The notes under the pieces are model-generated. The model worked only from the letters and a program-made list of their open reading frames with translations, searched no databases and was not told the origin of the DNA. Made by a program: the position numbers and the translations under genes. Positions 10,804 through 22,783 of a stretch of DNA of 64,000 nt are shown here, piece after piece; position 1 is the first letter of the stretch, and every line of letters starts with the position of its first letter. This DNA is from Triglochin maritima (taxonomy: Eukaryota > Streptophyta > Magnoliopsida > Alismatales > Juncaginaceae), in assembly GCA_963682175.1 (NCBI GenBank), contig OY821771.1, positions 6,695,001 through 6,759,000 on the forward strand, given 5' to 3'.

Positions 10804-13263
10804 TGTAATGACCCTAACCTTGCTTAGGATCTAATGGTGATTATGTGTGCTAATTGGAGGGTTTGCATGGGAAGTTGAGGAGGAATAAGAGGTGTGTTGT
10901 TGTTGATGGGTTGGGTGACGTGAAGGAGGTGTGGGCTGTGGAGTAGGGTGGTTGTGGATGGTGTGGTTTCTGTTGGTGTTGGGTTTGAAGAAGGAGAAGC
11001 ACACATCTCTCTTACACACATCTTCCTCTCTCTCTCTCGCGTTCTTCTTCTTCCTCCTCTCTTCATTCTTCTCTCCACCCATCTCTTCCTCTTCTGTTGC
11101 ACTCGAGCTCTGGTGGTGATTGTGCGTGCGTCGAGTGGGGCTGGTGGAGAGCTTAGTGCGAGGTGGTGATCGTCGGAGGCAAGCAAGGCGGTGAGATCCG
11201 GTGTTCTTCGTCGTTCTTCAAAGGAAGGTATGCCAAGTTCTTGCATTAGAGGCATTTAATGATCACCCACGTTGGGGTGATGTTTTGATCGGTCGTGGGA
11301 GGTCGGAGACCTCGCCGGCGACGAGGAATCAGTGTATAACCTTGGCTGGCGCGAGGTTGAACACGACTGACAGTCGACCGGGTCCCTCGGACGGTCGACC
11401 GAACGTAGTGTAATTCGTCTGTCTGTGGTGTTTCGGTCGACCGGGTCCTTGTGTTCGATTGACCGGGACTTAAGTGTACCAGACCTTTAGTGTGGTTTGC
11501 GGTCGACCATTATGACGTAGAAATAATAGGTTGACCATGTTAGTTTTCGGTCGACCGAGACCCCTGAGTCGGTCGACCGATAGTCTGAATTTAATGTTGA
11601 CCAGACTTCGAATTTCGACATCGTTTCGGTCGACCGGTTTTAGACCTTCGGTAGACCGTTGGGACTTATGTTTTGCGCAAATAGTTCGACCGTTGCAGAC
11701 GCTTCAGTCGACTGATTCCCTTGTGGAGGCGGTCGACCGAGTTGTCACTTTCGGCCGACCGATTCCCTTGTGGAAGCGGTCGACCGGATGTCACTTTCGG
11801 TCGACTGATTCCTTTGAGGAAACGATCGACCGAGTTGTCTCTTTCGGTCGACCGTTTTGCACAGGACATAATTCCTGGTTCCGCTTAGGATGCCAACTCT
11901 GTCCACGGAAACCCGTGTCCTCATTTTGTACGTGAGCCGGGAGGTGACGGTGGGCGGGTTACGCGTGCCTGCCCAGGGACCGGCGTGTGGAAGAGTGTGG
12001 GTGTCCGGAACGCGTCACCTCCATGTATAGATCGTGACAAATATGGTGGATTGATTTGACTCGCGTTAGAGTAGCAACCTGAGGGATTGTGGATCACATT
12101 GCTTCAGCGGGCACGCAAATGTCGTTGGGTGAAGTGACTACCAACCTGAGGGGCTACGGAGGCCGTTGCCCTGCTTTTATAGCGGCGGAGTTGTTGTCTA
12201 CACATGGAGCTCGTTGACCCTGCGGACTTCGGTTCGGATCTGTCGATTGTCTGGCCCTTTGTGTGGCGGATATGTTCGACTGGCCTTGATGGTAGTGATT
12301 GCACGTGTTGTGCGGCCTGTGTGGCGGCGGTAGGGCCCCTATGCGGCCTGTGTGGCGGCGAGGAGGATCGCGCGTGACCTGTGTAGTTGCGGCGATGGAC
12401 TGCCGATGATGTGTTCCGGCAGGTAGCTCGACTGGGCACCTATCGAGTGAGGTACCGTGCGGCCTATGTGGTGCCGGTGATGGACCGACCTGAGCGACGG
12501 CTCCGTTGGTGTGGTGGTGGACCACGATGTTTTCAAATCTGATTCTACCTGCGCGGAAGTGCGAACGCCTCCTCACCGATCCTTTGGCTTGTGTAGTCGC
12601 GTGTGGGGATGTGTTGCGTACTGTCCGTTAGACCGTATGTGCCTCGGTAGGTCTCTACGGGGACCCGATGTTGGACCGTGCGGCCTGTGTGGCGGCGGTG
12701 ATGTTGATCGTGTGGCATGTGTGGTACCGGTGGTTGTTGGACCGTGCAGCCTGTGTGACGACGGCGATGTTGCGGACCGTGGGGCCTGTGTGGCAGCGGT
12801 GACGATTGTAGACCGCGGGGCATGTGTGGCAACGAGAACGATTGCAGGACGGATGTCCGATTTTGCCCGTGTGGGAATGTTTACTGCTTTGTATTTCATG
12901 CCATGCTATACTAGTATGTTAGGACATATAGGTGAGCTTGTCATACGTGATTTCCTTATGGAAACTCAGGCATTGTTGTTGCATCTTTTTCAGGACCGCG
13001 TTAGGTTCCGGCAGGTGGTGACTGAGGAAGATTGCACTTTCGGACTGGATCCTGTCGTCTACCTACTTTAGGTTGTCGTGATTACATGTACTATGTGTTT
13101 TGTGTTATGATGTAATCACTCTTTTTGACAAACTTTTATGTAATATGGTGCACCAGACGTATTTGGGTGTTTCTTTCAGTAATGTCTCCACTCTTGATGG
13201 TTTTATCCTTGTGTTCCTCTTGATTTTAAAAGTTTAAATTTTCCGCTGTTCGGGGATGTTACA
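10804..13263 (+). mobile_element. Solo LTR B of the GGTCGACC gypsy family
   Basis: This 2460-bp solo LTR begins TGTAATGACC and ends GATGTTACA. It is flanked by a perfect 5-bp duplication, CACGT, at 10799-10803 and 13264-13268. It matches LTR A throughout, in the same orientation. Palindrome copies run from about 11370 to 11860, and the antisense TATAAAAG is at 12174-12181. A GC-rich minisatellite at 12660-12860 makes it the longest LTR of the family here. No retrotransposon interior is present. Confidence 0.92.
12660..12860 (+). repeat. GC-rich minisatellite inside LTR B
   Basis: About five imperfect units of roughly 40 bp are built on GGACCGTGCGGCCTGTGTGG followed by a CGGYGATGTTG-like spacer. 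The truncated LTR at 57.7 kb has a similar run at about 58060-58235. LTR A has a shorter run near 3130-3175, so copy number varies between copies. The 186-residue open frame across it is a repeat by-product. Confidence 0.75.
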
Positions 13264-14110
13264 CACGTAGTAAACAATACCGGTCACAATTTATAAAGAG
13301 GTATTGGAAAATATATTCTCATTTTACTGAACATTCTATAATATAGTAGATGTATCATTTATTACTAGAGTGGTCGTCATGTATTAAGGTCTTGGACCAA
13401 CCAAAATTCACATATCTTCCATGTTATCAATGTACCTTAAATATCTAGCAAAAGTTTGGTGTTGTGATAGAATAGGTTTCATTTTTTTTCATTTGAAAAT
13501 TTCCATTCATTCAACAAACCCAATTATATCATACTTTCACCATCGTTTTGTGAAAATTAAGGCCTTATTGGTGGCATTGATATATGAGATATGCCTTTTA
13601 CAATTTTTAGAATGTTTTGATATAGTAGAATAAATGATCTTTTTTTTGAATAAATGGTCTATTTAGACATTTAGTCAAACGAATTAGGTTAGTAGTTTAT
13701 TAAGAGGATTTAGGGGTACGGATTGGTAATTTGTATCGAGGCAAAAATTCTTATAATTAATAGGAGATCTCACATAACTATTTGAAGGGCTTCACAAGTA
13801 TTATACTCGCAATAATAGAGGAAAGACAAGGAAGGTTAAGCATATGACGTGACTTGTGTTAATTCTCATATCCTTCAATATTGGAGGATATTCTTTCTTT
13901 TCCCCTCGTGGAGTTTTTTTTTTCAGAAGTAATAACCGAGACGTGCAACTATCTACTATTCTTCTTTCAATGGACATGCCTGCACGTAATTACTGCCAAG
14001 AAGCATAGCACGTTCTAAAACTATCACATCACCTAAACCATTTTCGTGTAAGGGTACTTGCCGAGGCTTTAATGGGAGATTGGGAGGCTTTAATTTTGCA
14101 AATCTTGGGA
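13264..14110. other. Intergenic DNA without recognised features
   Basis: AT-rich sequence between solo LTR B and a MITE-like repeat. I see no gene or RNA here. Confidence 0.45.
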
Positions 14111-14310
14111 CTAAATTTTCTTTGGTAAATATAAATCACTAAGACTATCAGTGACCATGATCTGGACAACCTGATCATAAACTTTCTATCTCTTTTTTTT
14201 CTTCTACATTTGTTTTTTTTTCTTATCCACATCAGTTTTTTTTATCTCCAACTCACTTTCTTCTATTTCCAACTCGATTCACCTCTTAACCACAATTTAT
14301 TTTTCTCCTC
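14111..14310 (+). repeat. Dispersed MITE-like repeat, copy 1
   Basis: This pyrimidine-rich segment resembles, in inverted orientation, the segment at about 50218-50460. Shared blocks include ACTTTCTATCTC, CTTATCCACATCA and TCTCCAACTCACTTTCTTCT, then CTCTTAACCACAA. The boundaries and family are uncertain. The DNA just after it (14330-14580) is A/T-rich, followed by a GTCGTGC-rich patch (14450-14550) that I cannot assign. Confidence 0.4.
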
Positions 14311-15359
14311 CACATTATTTCGACGTCAATCATGGAAAAAATTCTTAAATTTTTATAAAAATTAGAAAACATATTTTTTTTAAAAAGATTAAAGCTAATT
14401 TTAAAAAAATCAAAACAAAAAAAATCAAAAACTTTTGTACATGTCTACATTGCACGACCACGTCAACAACCTTGTCGTGCACCACCCCATCGTCGCCCAC
14501 GACCGGTCGTGCCGGGTCGTCGGGTGGGACGACCCCGTCATTTTTGCTATGACTATATTAAGTAGAGTGTTGGTCAGAACCACAACACACCTCGAAGTTT
14601 ATTAAGTACCATCATGCAAGAAAATGTGGATGTGCTAGAATTTTGTCAAAACAAAATAATTCACCTCGAACTTGACATCTGGGATTAAACATGGCGTCGA
14701 CAATAGGAAACAAAGAAGTAATCCTTTTCCAATAGTTCCTTTACTGAACTGTTATTCATCGCCGGAAAACTACTTAAATCGCCCGTACGAATTACCATTT
14801 TGTCATTCTACCTTTTCTACTTATACAACTTTTCATTTCATTCTCCTAACACCACTCTCTCTTCGTATTACTCTCATATTCACCAGAAAGAATGTCTGGG
14901 AGGTCGGGAAAAAACCAGCAAACGCCCCGGATTACTAAAATCTGGTAAAATGTCTTGTTTAGTTTTTGTTTAAAAATATTTGGGTCGAGCGTTCGCGGGA
15001 GACGCCGGAAAACTACTTAAATCGCCTCATCAATTACCATTTTGCCCTTCACAATTCATTTAATACCAATTTCCTGGTCTTAAAACAATATTTTTGACTC
15101 AGTTTTACTCACAATCCCAGTACCAACACCACGAAAATGCATGGCGAAGCGCTAGGATACGGTGAGATAAGGAAGTCAAAAAAAAATCGTCTCGGGCTTC
15201 TTGCTAAGCCGCCTCCTCAATGGTGGGGGCCTCTGGCTATGACGACTCCGCCATAGGCGAGGCGTCTTAGCCAGATGCCCCAACCATGGGGAGACGACTT
15301 AGCCACACGCCCATTTTTTATTTTTTATTTATTTTGTGTTAAATTAATTTTTTTCAGGT

Positions 15360-16575
15360 TCTATTGCAAGATTTCGGTGGTGGTGGTGTAGATTACAGTG
15401 AGTTTTCTGATTGTAAACAAATATTTACAACAATCGAGGAAGCTTGTAAATGGGGGAAACAAGTTGTCATAGGAGCTGGATTTTTTTGGTTATATCATCG
15501 TACAAATCAAAAGCAGATAGCCAGACGGATTGTTACCTGAGATGTGATCGCATACATGAAATGAGTTCTCGTGATACGAGTATTGCACTACGGAAGAACA
15601 CAAAAAGAAAATGTTGTGGTTGTCGTTTTTTGGTAAAAATAGTCGAGAGACGGGATCATGATGGATATGTCGTTGTTTCTAATAGCACTCATGGGCAGCA
15701 CAACCACGCACTTGCAGTTTATTCAGAGGGTCACCGACAGATCAGCGGACTTAGTTCTGGGGTCAAGCAAATTGTTCGTGATATGACTGAGGCACAAGCA
15801 AGACCACGTAACATTTTGTTGGCAGTAAAGGAGAAATTCCCGGAGGACAATCCAAATCAGAGACACATTGATAACTTCAGAGTGTACATGAGGAGGACGA
15901 AATCTGAGGAGAAGAATCCCGCTCAGCAGTTTCTGAGTCAAGCAGTGCATTATCATTACTTACATTGGATTATGGCATATAAAGAAACTAATGTCCCTAC
16001 TTACGCATTTTTGGCACATCCGATGTCAGTTCAGTTGTTGCGCACAAACCATTTCGTAGTCTGCATGGATTCGACGTATAAGACGAACAAGTACAAGATG
16101 TCTTTGTTTGAGATTGTTGAGGTTACTCCAAAAAACATGAAATTCTTCGTCGGCTATACGATTTTGAAGGATGAGACCGAGTCTAGTTACCGGTGGATGT
16201 TAGAGAGGTTGCGAGATCTGTTGTTGGATATTGTTAGCCCGACTGCAATAATAACGGACCGGGAGTTGGGTTTGATGCGACCAGTGACAGAGGTTTTTCC
16301 TGAGTCTGCTCAATTACTTTGCACCTGACATATCAACAATGACGTGTATAACTACGCATACCACGTTTTCGGCAAGGACAAGAAGTCTCCAGAAATGTTT
16401 AGGCGTGGAAAGTGGAGGAGAGTTATGGTTTCTGATTCACACACGGATTATGAAAGAGCAGTCCATAATCTGAAGGATTCTTTCTGGTCCTGGACAGTGC
16501 TCACGGAGTATGTAGAAGACACGTGGTTGGTGCATAAAGAAAAGTTTGTGTTAAATTAGACGAATAAAGTCATTC
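15360..16575 (+). pseudogene. MULE transposase, broken and 3'-truncated (copy 1)
   Basis: This is a Mutator-like transposase that would cut and move elements with the TIRs around it. A splice-acceptor-like TTTTTCAG at about 15350 precedes a coding start (VLLQDFGGGG). A FAR1-like zinc-binding region follows, with CYLRCDR, CGCRFLV and HGQHNHAL. The DDE-type MULE domain has CMDSTYKTNKYKMSLFE, VGYTILKDETESSYRWMLE and IITDREL, then VFPESAQLLCT. Breaks are a frameshift near 15460, a TGA at 16326-16328 where the conserved Trp of the CTWH motif is expected, and a TAG at about 16557 where copy 2 has Trp. The sequence ends at the deletion junction near 16575, so the SWIM and OTU parts are absent. An open frame of 292 codons covers 15450-16328. 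Confidence 0.85.
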
Positions 16576-16589
16576 ATTTCGGCCTTGAC

Positions 16590-16840
16590 GACATCACCGG
16601 TCACAAATCGACCACCTCGACCCTTCCTAACGACTCACTCAGCCAAAGTACTACAATGTCGTCACCGTCCTCGACCATACTGCTGTATCGCCTCCTCCTG
16701 TGCCTCCAAGTCATACAACCCCCATCGTCACTCTCGTCGTGACTCCCCACCTCATCTGAATCATCCTCGTCGTCGAAAGAATCCTCACGTGTCTCACGAC
16801 GACGCAAAATATATATCTCTCTCTCTTTCACGATGACGTA
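16590..16840 (-). pseudogene. N-terminal remnant of a plant-mobile-domain gene (copy 1)
   Basis: The minus-strand frame contains LRRRETREDSFDDEDDSDEV and SHDESDDGG, matching the start of the plant-mobile-domain gene in the MULE at 51-57 kb (LRRRQTPEDSFDDDDDSDEV). The fragment stops at the internal deletion junction, so the mobile domain itself is missing. Confidence 0.7.
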
Positions 16841-17465
16841 AAATATCTGTCTACGGGGATGACAAAGATCTGACTCATCTGCTAAATTATGCACAACGCG
16901 TAAGGGAATTGATTTCTCTTTTCCTCCATGATAACCCGATGACTATTAATTCAATTTTAAAAATAAAATTTCGTTAATGGATTTACTAAAATAATTCAAC
17001 TAATTATTAACTTAATAATCAATTTATTTAGCAATGATCACAATTTATAATCAATAATGGATTTACTAAACTAATTATTAACTTAATAATCAATTTATTT
17101 AGCTTTTTTCACAATTTATAATCAATTTAAATAATTTTAAAAGAAATTCAAAAAAAATGGGGCGTCTGCTGAAGACGCCCCTTAGGGTCGGGGGATCGCG
17201 GCCGGAGCCGCCTCCCGCGAACGCCCGACCTAATTTTTTTTTAAATTAGAAAAACTAAACAAGACATTTTACCAGATCCGAGTAATATGGGGCATCCGTT
17301 GGTTTTTTTTCTAGCCTCCGAGACATTTTTCTGATGAATATGAGAGTAATATATATAGAGAGTTGTGTTAGGAGAGTAAAATGAAGAGTTATAAGAAAGG
17401 GTGGAACGACAAAATGATAATTCGTACGTGCAATTTTAGTAGTTTTCCGGCGATGAATAACAGTT

Positions 17466-19040
17466 TAGATTATTTTATATTTGTATGTTCACAAAACATC
17501 ATAATAAATCATTTCAATCATACAAAAAAATTCATGTACAGTCGTGTCTCCATATCGTGTCGTATTCGTGTCATGTAATCGTGTCGTGTCCAGAATTGAC
17601 AAGTCTAATATTAAGTTTCATCTCCACTTCGTAACAACCCGCGATCAGTAGAATGTGCTATATGACTCATCTTAATGATTAAAACTAATTTTACAAGTTA
17701 TAAAACAATAGTGTTTTAAGGAATTCTTTTTTTCTTCTACCCGATACATAATTCTAGAGTTTTTGGCGTCTCGAGAATTTATCAAAATTTTCTTAGCTAC
17801 TGCAGCGTGATGATTGATGGTGAATCTAGGTGTGAAGCCGATTGAGTTTAAATATTTAGTTTTAATAAGTGAGCTAGATCAAGGGTCAATGAAAAATCAA
17901 AGGATTTGGTTAATGTTATGATACACACCATCTTCGTGAAAATGAACGTGATTTTGTCATAGATTAGTCACTTTCATGATGATTCCATAATCAAGATGTA
18001 ATTGTTCTGAAACCCACTCTAGCGGTGTTAATTAATTCAATACTTATAAACAAAACAAGTTCTTAATCGCAACATTATGGAATCAAAATCTGCAAAGTAT
18101 ACTAATTAAACCAAATTGACAAAAAGTAGATTCCTGTGCAAGGAAGTCATTATCATCAGCAGCAGATCTAATCTCCACATGTTTTTATAATCCAACTTTG
18201 CCCAACAAAAGGAGGACTTTAATTAAAAAGCTAATCAAAGTCACAACTAACACGTACGTTAAAACAAATCACCGCCTAATCAATGTGGGCTCACGTCAAT
18301 ATTAGTTGTCATAACTTGGCTTCTTCCATTAAACTCGTGACAAGCTTAGAATTATCAATACATATCTACAGTTGACAAAATCATAAAGCTGAAACAACAC
18401 ACAACGTTTTGGAAGAAACCAAAGTTAATGTTTCGAATTGGTTCCACAAAGACAAAGTAAGGTTTCTGTCATTTGCACAAAAGTAAGATCCAATATGTGG
18501 TTGATGATTTGCATGTTGACCATTTGGATTGATTGGGATGGTTCGTTGGTTTTTTTATGGATCATCTCATTGTCTTTTCCTAAAACGGCATTCTGCGATT
18601 TCCAGTAAAGTGAATTTGCTTTTGATTAATGAATTGTTGAAGGCTTTTGGATTGTTGTTTGCATGCAAAAGAGCATGTGTGCACATGTTGGGTCAAAACA
18701 AATGTCGGAATTTTGAGCTAATACGAGTGTTAGTTTGACGTGTTTTGTACCTTTTTATAGCATTTTTTTACAACCTAAGAAAGCAAGAAAATTTTACCAT
18801 AAATTCAATCCCAAAATATTGTTATTAAATGTTACTTAGATAGATGATTTTGGGTTTTAGAAAGTCTCGAGTCTTACATGCGTATTTAAACTACTTTAAA
18901 TCGTCTACTATCATCGCTTGGCAGTTGAGAAGTTATTTAATAACCTCAGACTTGCTTAGTTTAAGGAAAGAGTTTTGACATATGATTGAACTTAACTAGT
19001 TTACTAAAAAAGTTGAGTTTGACTTTCATAGTTACGATAA
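17466..19040. other. Intergenic DNA without recognised features
   Basis: AT-rich sequence. I found no frame with coding character and no bounded repeat. The 69-codon frame at 18529 has no recognisable motif. Confidence 0.45.
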
Positions 19041-19350
19041 ACGTATTTTACTCAAAATCAATTGATGATGAGTGGAGAGACCTTATAATTTATAACTCAG
19101 AGGAGAAAATTCACAAATTAACCGATATGAGACTACTCTTCAATACTCTCCAGCATGAGTGACCAGAATTATTTTCCACACATCAACAACAACAACATGG
19201 GATGTGTTAAATTGTCTGTTGGAGCTTTGAGACTTTGATATCATATTGAAGTTTGCGTATTCAACTCAAAATCAATTGGTAATGAGTAAAATGACATTGC
19301 AACTTATAATCTAAAAGAAAACCTCAAATTATACGTTGTGGGACTATTCT
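19041..19350. repeat. Imperfect internal repeat, retroelement-like
   Basis: Two related stretches start near 19045 and 19265. They share ACTCAAAATCAATTG, then ATGAGT, a CTTATAAT block, and a GGGACTATTCTC-like tail. The wording resembles degenerate LTR sequence common in plant genomes, but no borders could be fixed. Confidence 0.35.
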
Positions 19351-19502
19351 CTAAGAAATGAACTTAAATTATGTTTACTCAACTCATTTACCATAAAAAG
19401 TTTATCAATCTGATTTGGAACAAGCTCTTAAGTTCGGGATTTAAAATTAACAACTGTACAGACTTTTGATATTAACTTCGCTACTTTTGTATGTATTGGC
19501 TC

Positions 19503-19507
<5 letters not shown>

Positions 19508-19556
<49 letters not shown>
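19508..19556. repeat. (TA)n microsatellite
   Basis: About 49 bp of uninterrupted alternating T and A. DNA on both sides up to the next gene (19557-20413) shows nothing I can assign. Confidence 0.95.
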
Positions 19557-19560
<4 letters not shown>

Positions 19561-20413
19561 AACTTTTAAAAATCTCAAATCAACAAACTTGAAAATCATA
19601 TTAATTGGCCTCGACATAATTCATTTGTTGTCTTATACGATCTAACTTGTGGGGCTCGGTTGTAAGTGTCGACGCCTACAATATTCGTGACATTCCATTA
19701 TACCAAAAAATTATATTGATGTGAACTTATGCTTATCAAATTGAAAATTAAATTAATTATGATGACTAGCATTAGATCAGCGATTCTAAAAACCCCCTAT
19801 GAGAACAGTTTTTTGATAAGACCAAGTCAGAAATTTGAGTTCGATATTGTCGAGCCAAAATCAGTATCTGAAATTCGAAGTTAAGAACAGCAAAAAAATT
19901 TGGGAGTTTCGATGAAACATAACTGAGACCAGACATGTGCATGCAGTAAGATAACTCCACCGAATCATTATTATTTAACCACCCAAGAGTGTCTCGACAC
20001 GTTTGAGTCTTTTCCTCCGTATAATTAAACTTCTTGATTTCTTCTCGAGTTGGTTTTCTCGAAAGGTTGATTTGATAATAAAAAATAATATTCATAACAA
20101 AATATGAAGAATGCCGGCGTCTAATAAATAATTACAACATTGAAAAGTCTACCAAACTAAATCATTAGAAAATATAATTTTCTTACGAAAATAAAAACAC
20201 ATCCTACTGACCCAATACAAAATTAAATTGACACGGAACTAGATCAAATAAGCTGAAAATTGTGAACTATTCACAACCCAATTTGGAAACAAGAGATCTC
20301 GATCTGATTTTTATTTTTGATACAACAATTGGAAGCATAAGTGAAGCATTTGCATGTGGCAATTTCAAACTACATTAATTAACTAATAAACACGTTAAAA
20401 AAAAGAAGACAAT

Positions 20414-21079
20414 TCAAGTGGAGAAGCACTCAGCTAGCAAGTCCACCCTAATTTTCTTCCTGATCGCCGGTTCATCCGATCGCCGGAAGAACACCGAGTC
20501 GAGATCGCCCGACACGACGAAGAAATTCCTCTTGGTTGGGTCCAATTTACCTTTATCGGGTCGCGGTTTCCTCGGTGCCGGCGGGCACATCGACGCCGGC
20601 TTTATGACGTGGTTTTCCGTCTTAGGCGTAGTGTAGTCGGCCTCCAAATCCTCAGCTTGATCCGTCGAATTACGCTTCAAATTGCGTTTCGGGGGCTTTG
20701 GGGTCGTGTAATTATAATTAGCTTCCTTCACATCTTCTGCTTTCTTTACCCTCAAATTTGATGCCAAAATTACCCTTTCTTTCGTGGGTGTCGTCGTGAA
20801 ATTCGTCTCTTTCTCCGCATCTGTGCCTGTAGATACAGGCACAGACCGTGCAGGAGAAAGTACGAATAATTCTTCTTCTTCTTCTTCTTCTTGAAGACTT
20901 GGTTGGGAAGGAGACTCATGTTGTTGTACTTCCACCGAAAAATCATCGAAAGACGCAAGTGATGGCGGGGGAATACTCTCATTTTCCTCCGCGATTGCCG
21001 GCCAAGTTAAAGGTGACGGTGGTGGTGGTGGTGGTGGTGGGAGGACGACCACCTTGCTAGAATTGGGCAAGGAAGCCAT
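20414..21079 (-). CDS. SIAMESE-related (SMR) CDK inhibitor
   Basis: An intronless gene for a 221-residue protein with the hallmarks of the plant-specific SIAMESE/SMR family. These proteins bind cyclin/CDK complexes in the nucleus and restrain mitosis, often promoting endoreduplication. The conserved C-terminal block is visible: a TTPKTENHVIKP segment (about 150-160), CPPAPRKPRP (165-174), and a downstream FFVVSGDLDSVFFRR matching the family's cyclin-interaction-type motif. The N-terminus is less typical, with a run of eight prolines (13-20 region) and an acidic EEEEEEE stretch around residue 65. At 221 residues it is longer than the roughly 100-130 I recall for most SMRs. I start at the ATG at 21079: the open frame extends two codons further, but only to TTG. 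Which SMR subgroup it belongs to cannot be settled here. Confidence 0.8.
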   Translation of the reverse strand: MASLPNSSKVVVLPPPPPPPPSPLTWPAIAEENESIPPPSLASFDDFSVEVQQHESPSQPSLQEEEEEEELFVLSPARSVPVSTGTDAEKETNFTTTPTKERVILASNLRVKKAEDVKEANYNYTTPKPPKRNLKRNSTDQAEDLEADYTTPKTENHVIKPASMCPPAPRKPRPDKGKLDPTKRNFFVVSGDLDSVFFRRSDEPAIRKKIRVDLLAECFST

Positions 21080-21215
21080 GACCAAGATGCTTAGTTAGGA
21101 CAACGTCACTTATAAGATTTGTGGTGGCTTATAAGCAAATCTGAGTTGGAGACAACAATTATGGTTGTTTGAGTCTTAGAGAGAGAGAGATAGAGAGAGA
21201 GATTATGGAGTGGAA
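21080..21215 (-). promoter_or_regulatory. Probable 5' UTR and proximal promoter of the SMR gene
   Basis: Reading toward the gene on the minus strand, a CTCTCTCTCTATCTCTCTCT tract (21179-21202) is followed by two TATAAG boxes near 21132 and 21113. CT-rich tracts are common in plant 5' UTRs and core promoters. The exact transcription start cannot be seen. Confidence 0.4.
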
Positions 21216-22783
21216 TGGGAGCATCAATGAGCAATACTAATAGTACAAGAAGTGGGGAGGGTAAGATGGGTGGCCTAGCTGGTTCATGTGCCTGGGTTTG
21301 GTAATTGCCCTTCAATTATGAATTATCTACCAAAATGCCACTCCAAAAAGGAGATCTAAAGACCCGCAGATGCCCTTCCATAATTTTACTTCATCAATGC
21401 TGATGCCATAAAAGTTTGAAACTAGCAAAGAAATCAGAGAGGCTTTATAAACAGAATCAAATTAAGTAATGTTGAACTTCATTAGATAACACATTACCAA
21501 GTATAAGTATAACCAGTATTTATTCCTCATAAGGTAGATGAAAAAAAAAACATGACGATGTGATGATTCACTCACTTGAAGTGTAAAATTAGTCGAATTT
21601 GATTTAAAAACCATACTAACAAGTTGATCTAAGGATAAATTACAGATGTCACACTTCACTTCAGTTATGTCCTACTAACACTTGATCATTGACTTTGAAA
21701 TCACACAGTTACACTTCTTAGACGTTCTATTTAATCGTAACATGTTGTTCTCATTTCCATTAATAATATGTTAATTTATCGTTAGTTTAAAAAATAAAAC
21801 TCAAAATTGCATAAGATTAGTAGACAAGAGAATGCACGACAGAATATTCTATTACATCTCAAACACAGTTGACAAGAGCCATTAGCAAGCCAAATACATC
21901 CCTTGAAAGCACTATCAGCATTAATAATTGGTTAACTTAGTGTCTTAATTATGAAACGCTTGTTTGCATGTGATTAGAGATATTGCAGAAGAGGCAAAAT
22001 CACGTACGTCTGAGCATCCAATTCAAGGACTTGTTGCCCCTCTACTCTCGAATCCACGTTGCGATCGAAAATTGAAGTACATGTTAGCTCACATTGTATT
22101 TTGGATCATGTGATATGGTCCCTATACTTTTATCTTCTTCGGTTGGTTTTTCCCACTTCCCTAAGTTAAACAAGATTGGTCCCAATGAGGCATTTGTTTC
22201 TTCTCTTCCCAGCATGTGTATATAAATGCTACCCATGGTAGGTGTAACTTTTCTTGGTTAAAGTGTTTTTTTCTTTGACAAAATTGTTTCATTGTAGATT
22301 GGTAGATCTAACTAGTGAGGTTTTCTTTGATTTATCATGTTCTATTGTTTCATTATTTTTTGTCATTTTTGTGCTTGGATTGTAGTTATTTTTCCGATAT
22401 ATATTTTGTGCATGTTGTTTCGTAATGTAACTTTCTCCAATATTTATTAGATTATTAGGATGTCAAATAGAAGTATGAATCAGGGTATTATGAAAAATTG
22501 GGAAACAAACAAACAAAGGATTGACAAATTGATTAAATCTAAATGTGATGCTTTTGATAATTAAATTGGTAACAATTCACACAAAAAACAATATAACAAA
22601 TCCACTTGATGAAAAATTGGATGCACAATCACCTATAGAAATCCAAAATAATACGAATATACTAAGACAATAAAATGTAGATGGTAATGTTCAAGAAGGA
22701 GATGTTGATAATAGTTCATCAAGTAATTAATGATTTTGCAACTCAAGATCAAAACGCTAGAAGAGAGAAATGAGGATAATATC
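21216..22783. other. Intergenic DNA without recognised features
   Basis: AT-rich upstream DNA of the SMR gene. I see no coding frame, RNA gene or bounded repeat up to solo LTR C. Confidence 0.45.

Larger units (their letters stand above)
14747..17465. mobile_element. MULE copy 1 (internally deleted)
   Basis: Long terminal inverted repeats begin AACTGTTATTCATCGCCGG at 14747 and end with its complement at 17465. The similarity continues inwards for about 200 bp, to the block containing ACTAAACAAGACATTTTACC (17243-17262). A second, direct copy of the TIR tip lies at about 15005-15055. The element holds a broken transposase (+) and the start of a plant-mobile-domain gene (-). Compared with the copy at 51-57 kb, about 3.4 kb is missing between 16575 and 16590. 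I found no convincing 9-bp target duplication. Confidence 0.85.

Noticed and set aside
12511..13071. 186-codon open frame as a gene
   Set aside because: It lies wholly inside solo LTR B across a GC-rich minisatellite; similar frames appear in other LTR copies without conserved protein sequence.
14738..17474. A 9-bp target duplication around MULE copy 1
   Set aside because: Flanks CCTTTACTG and TAGATTATT do not match; the element is supported by TIRs and coding content only.
18529..18738. 69-codon frame as a small gene
   Set aside because: No recognisable motif or flanking gene signals; expected by chance in a stretch this long.
21080..21085. Start of the SMR gene two codons upstream
   Set aside because: That codon reads TTG on the minus strand; the first ATG is at 21079.
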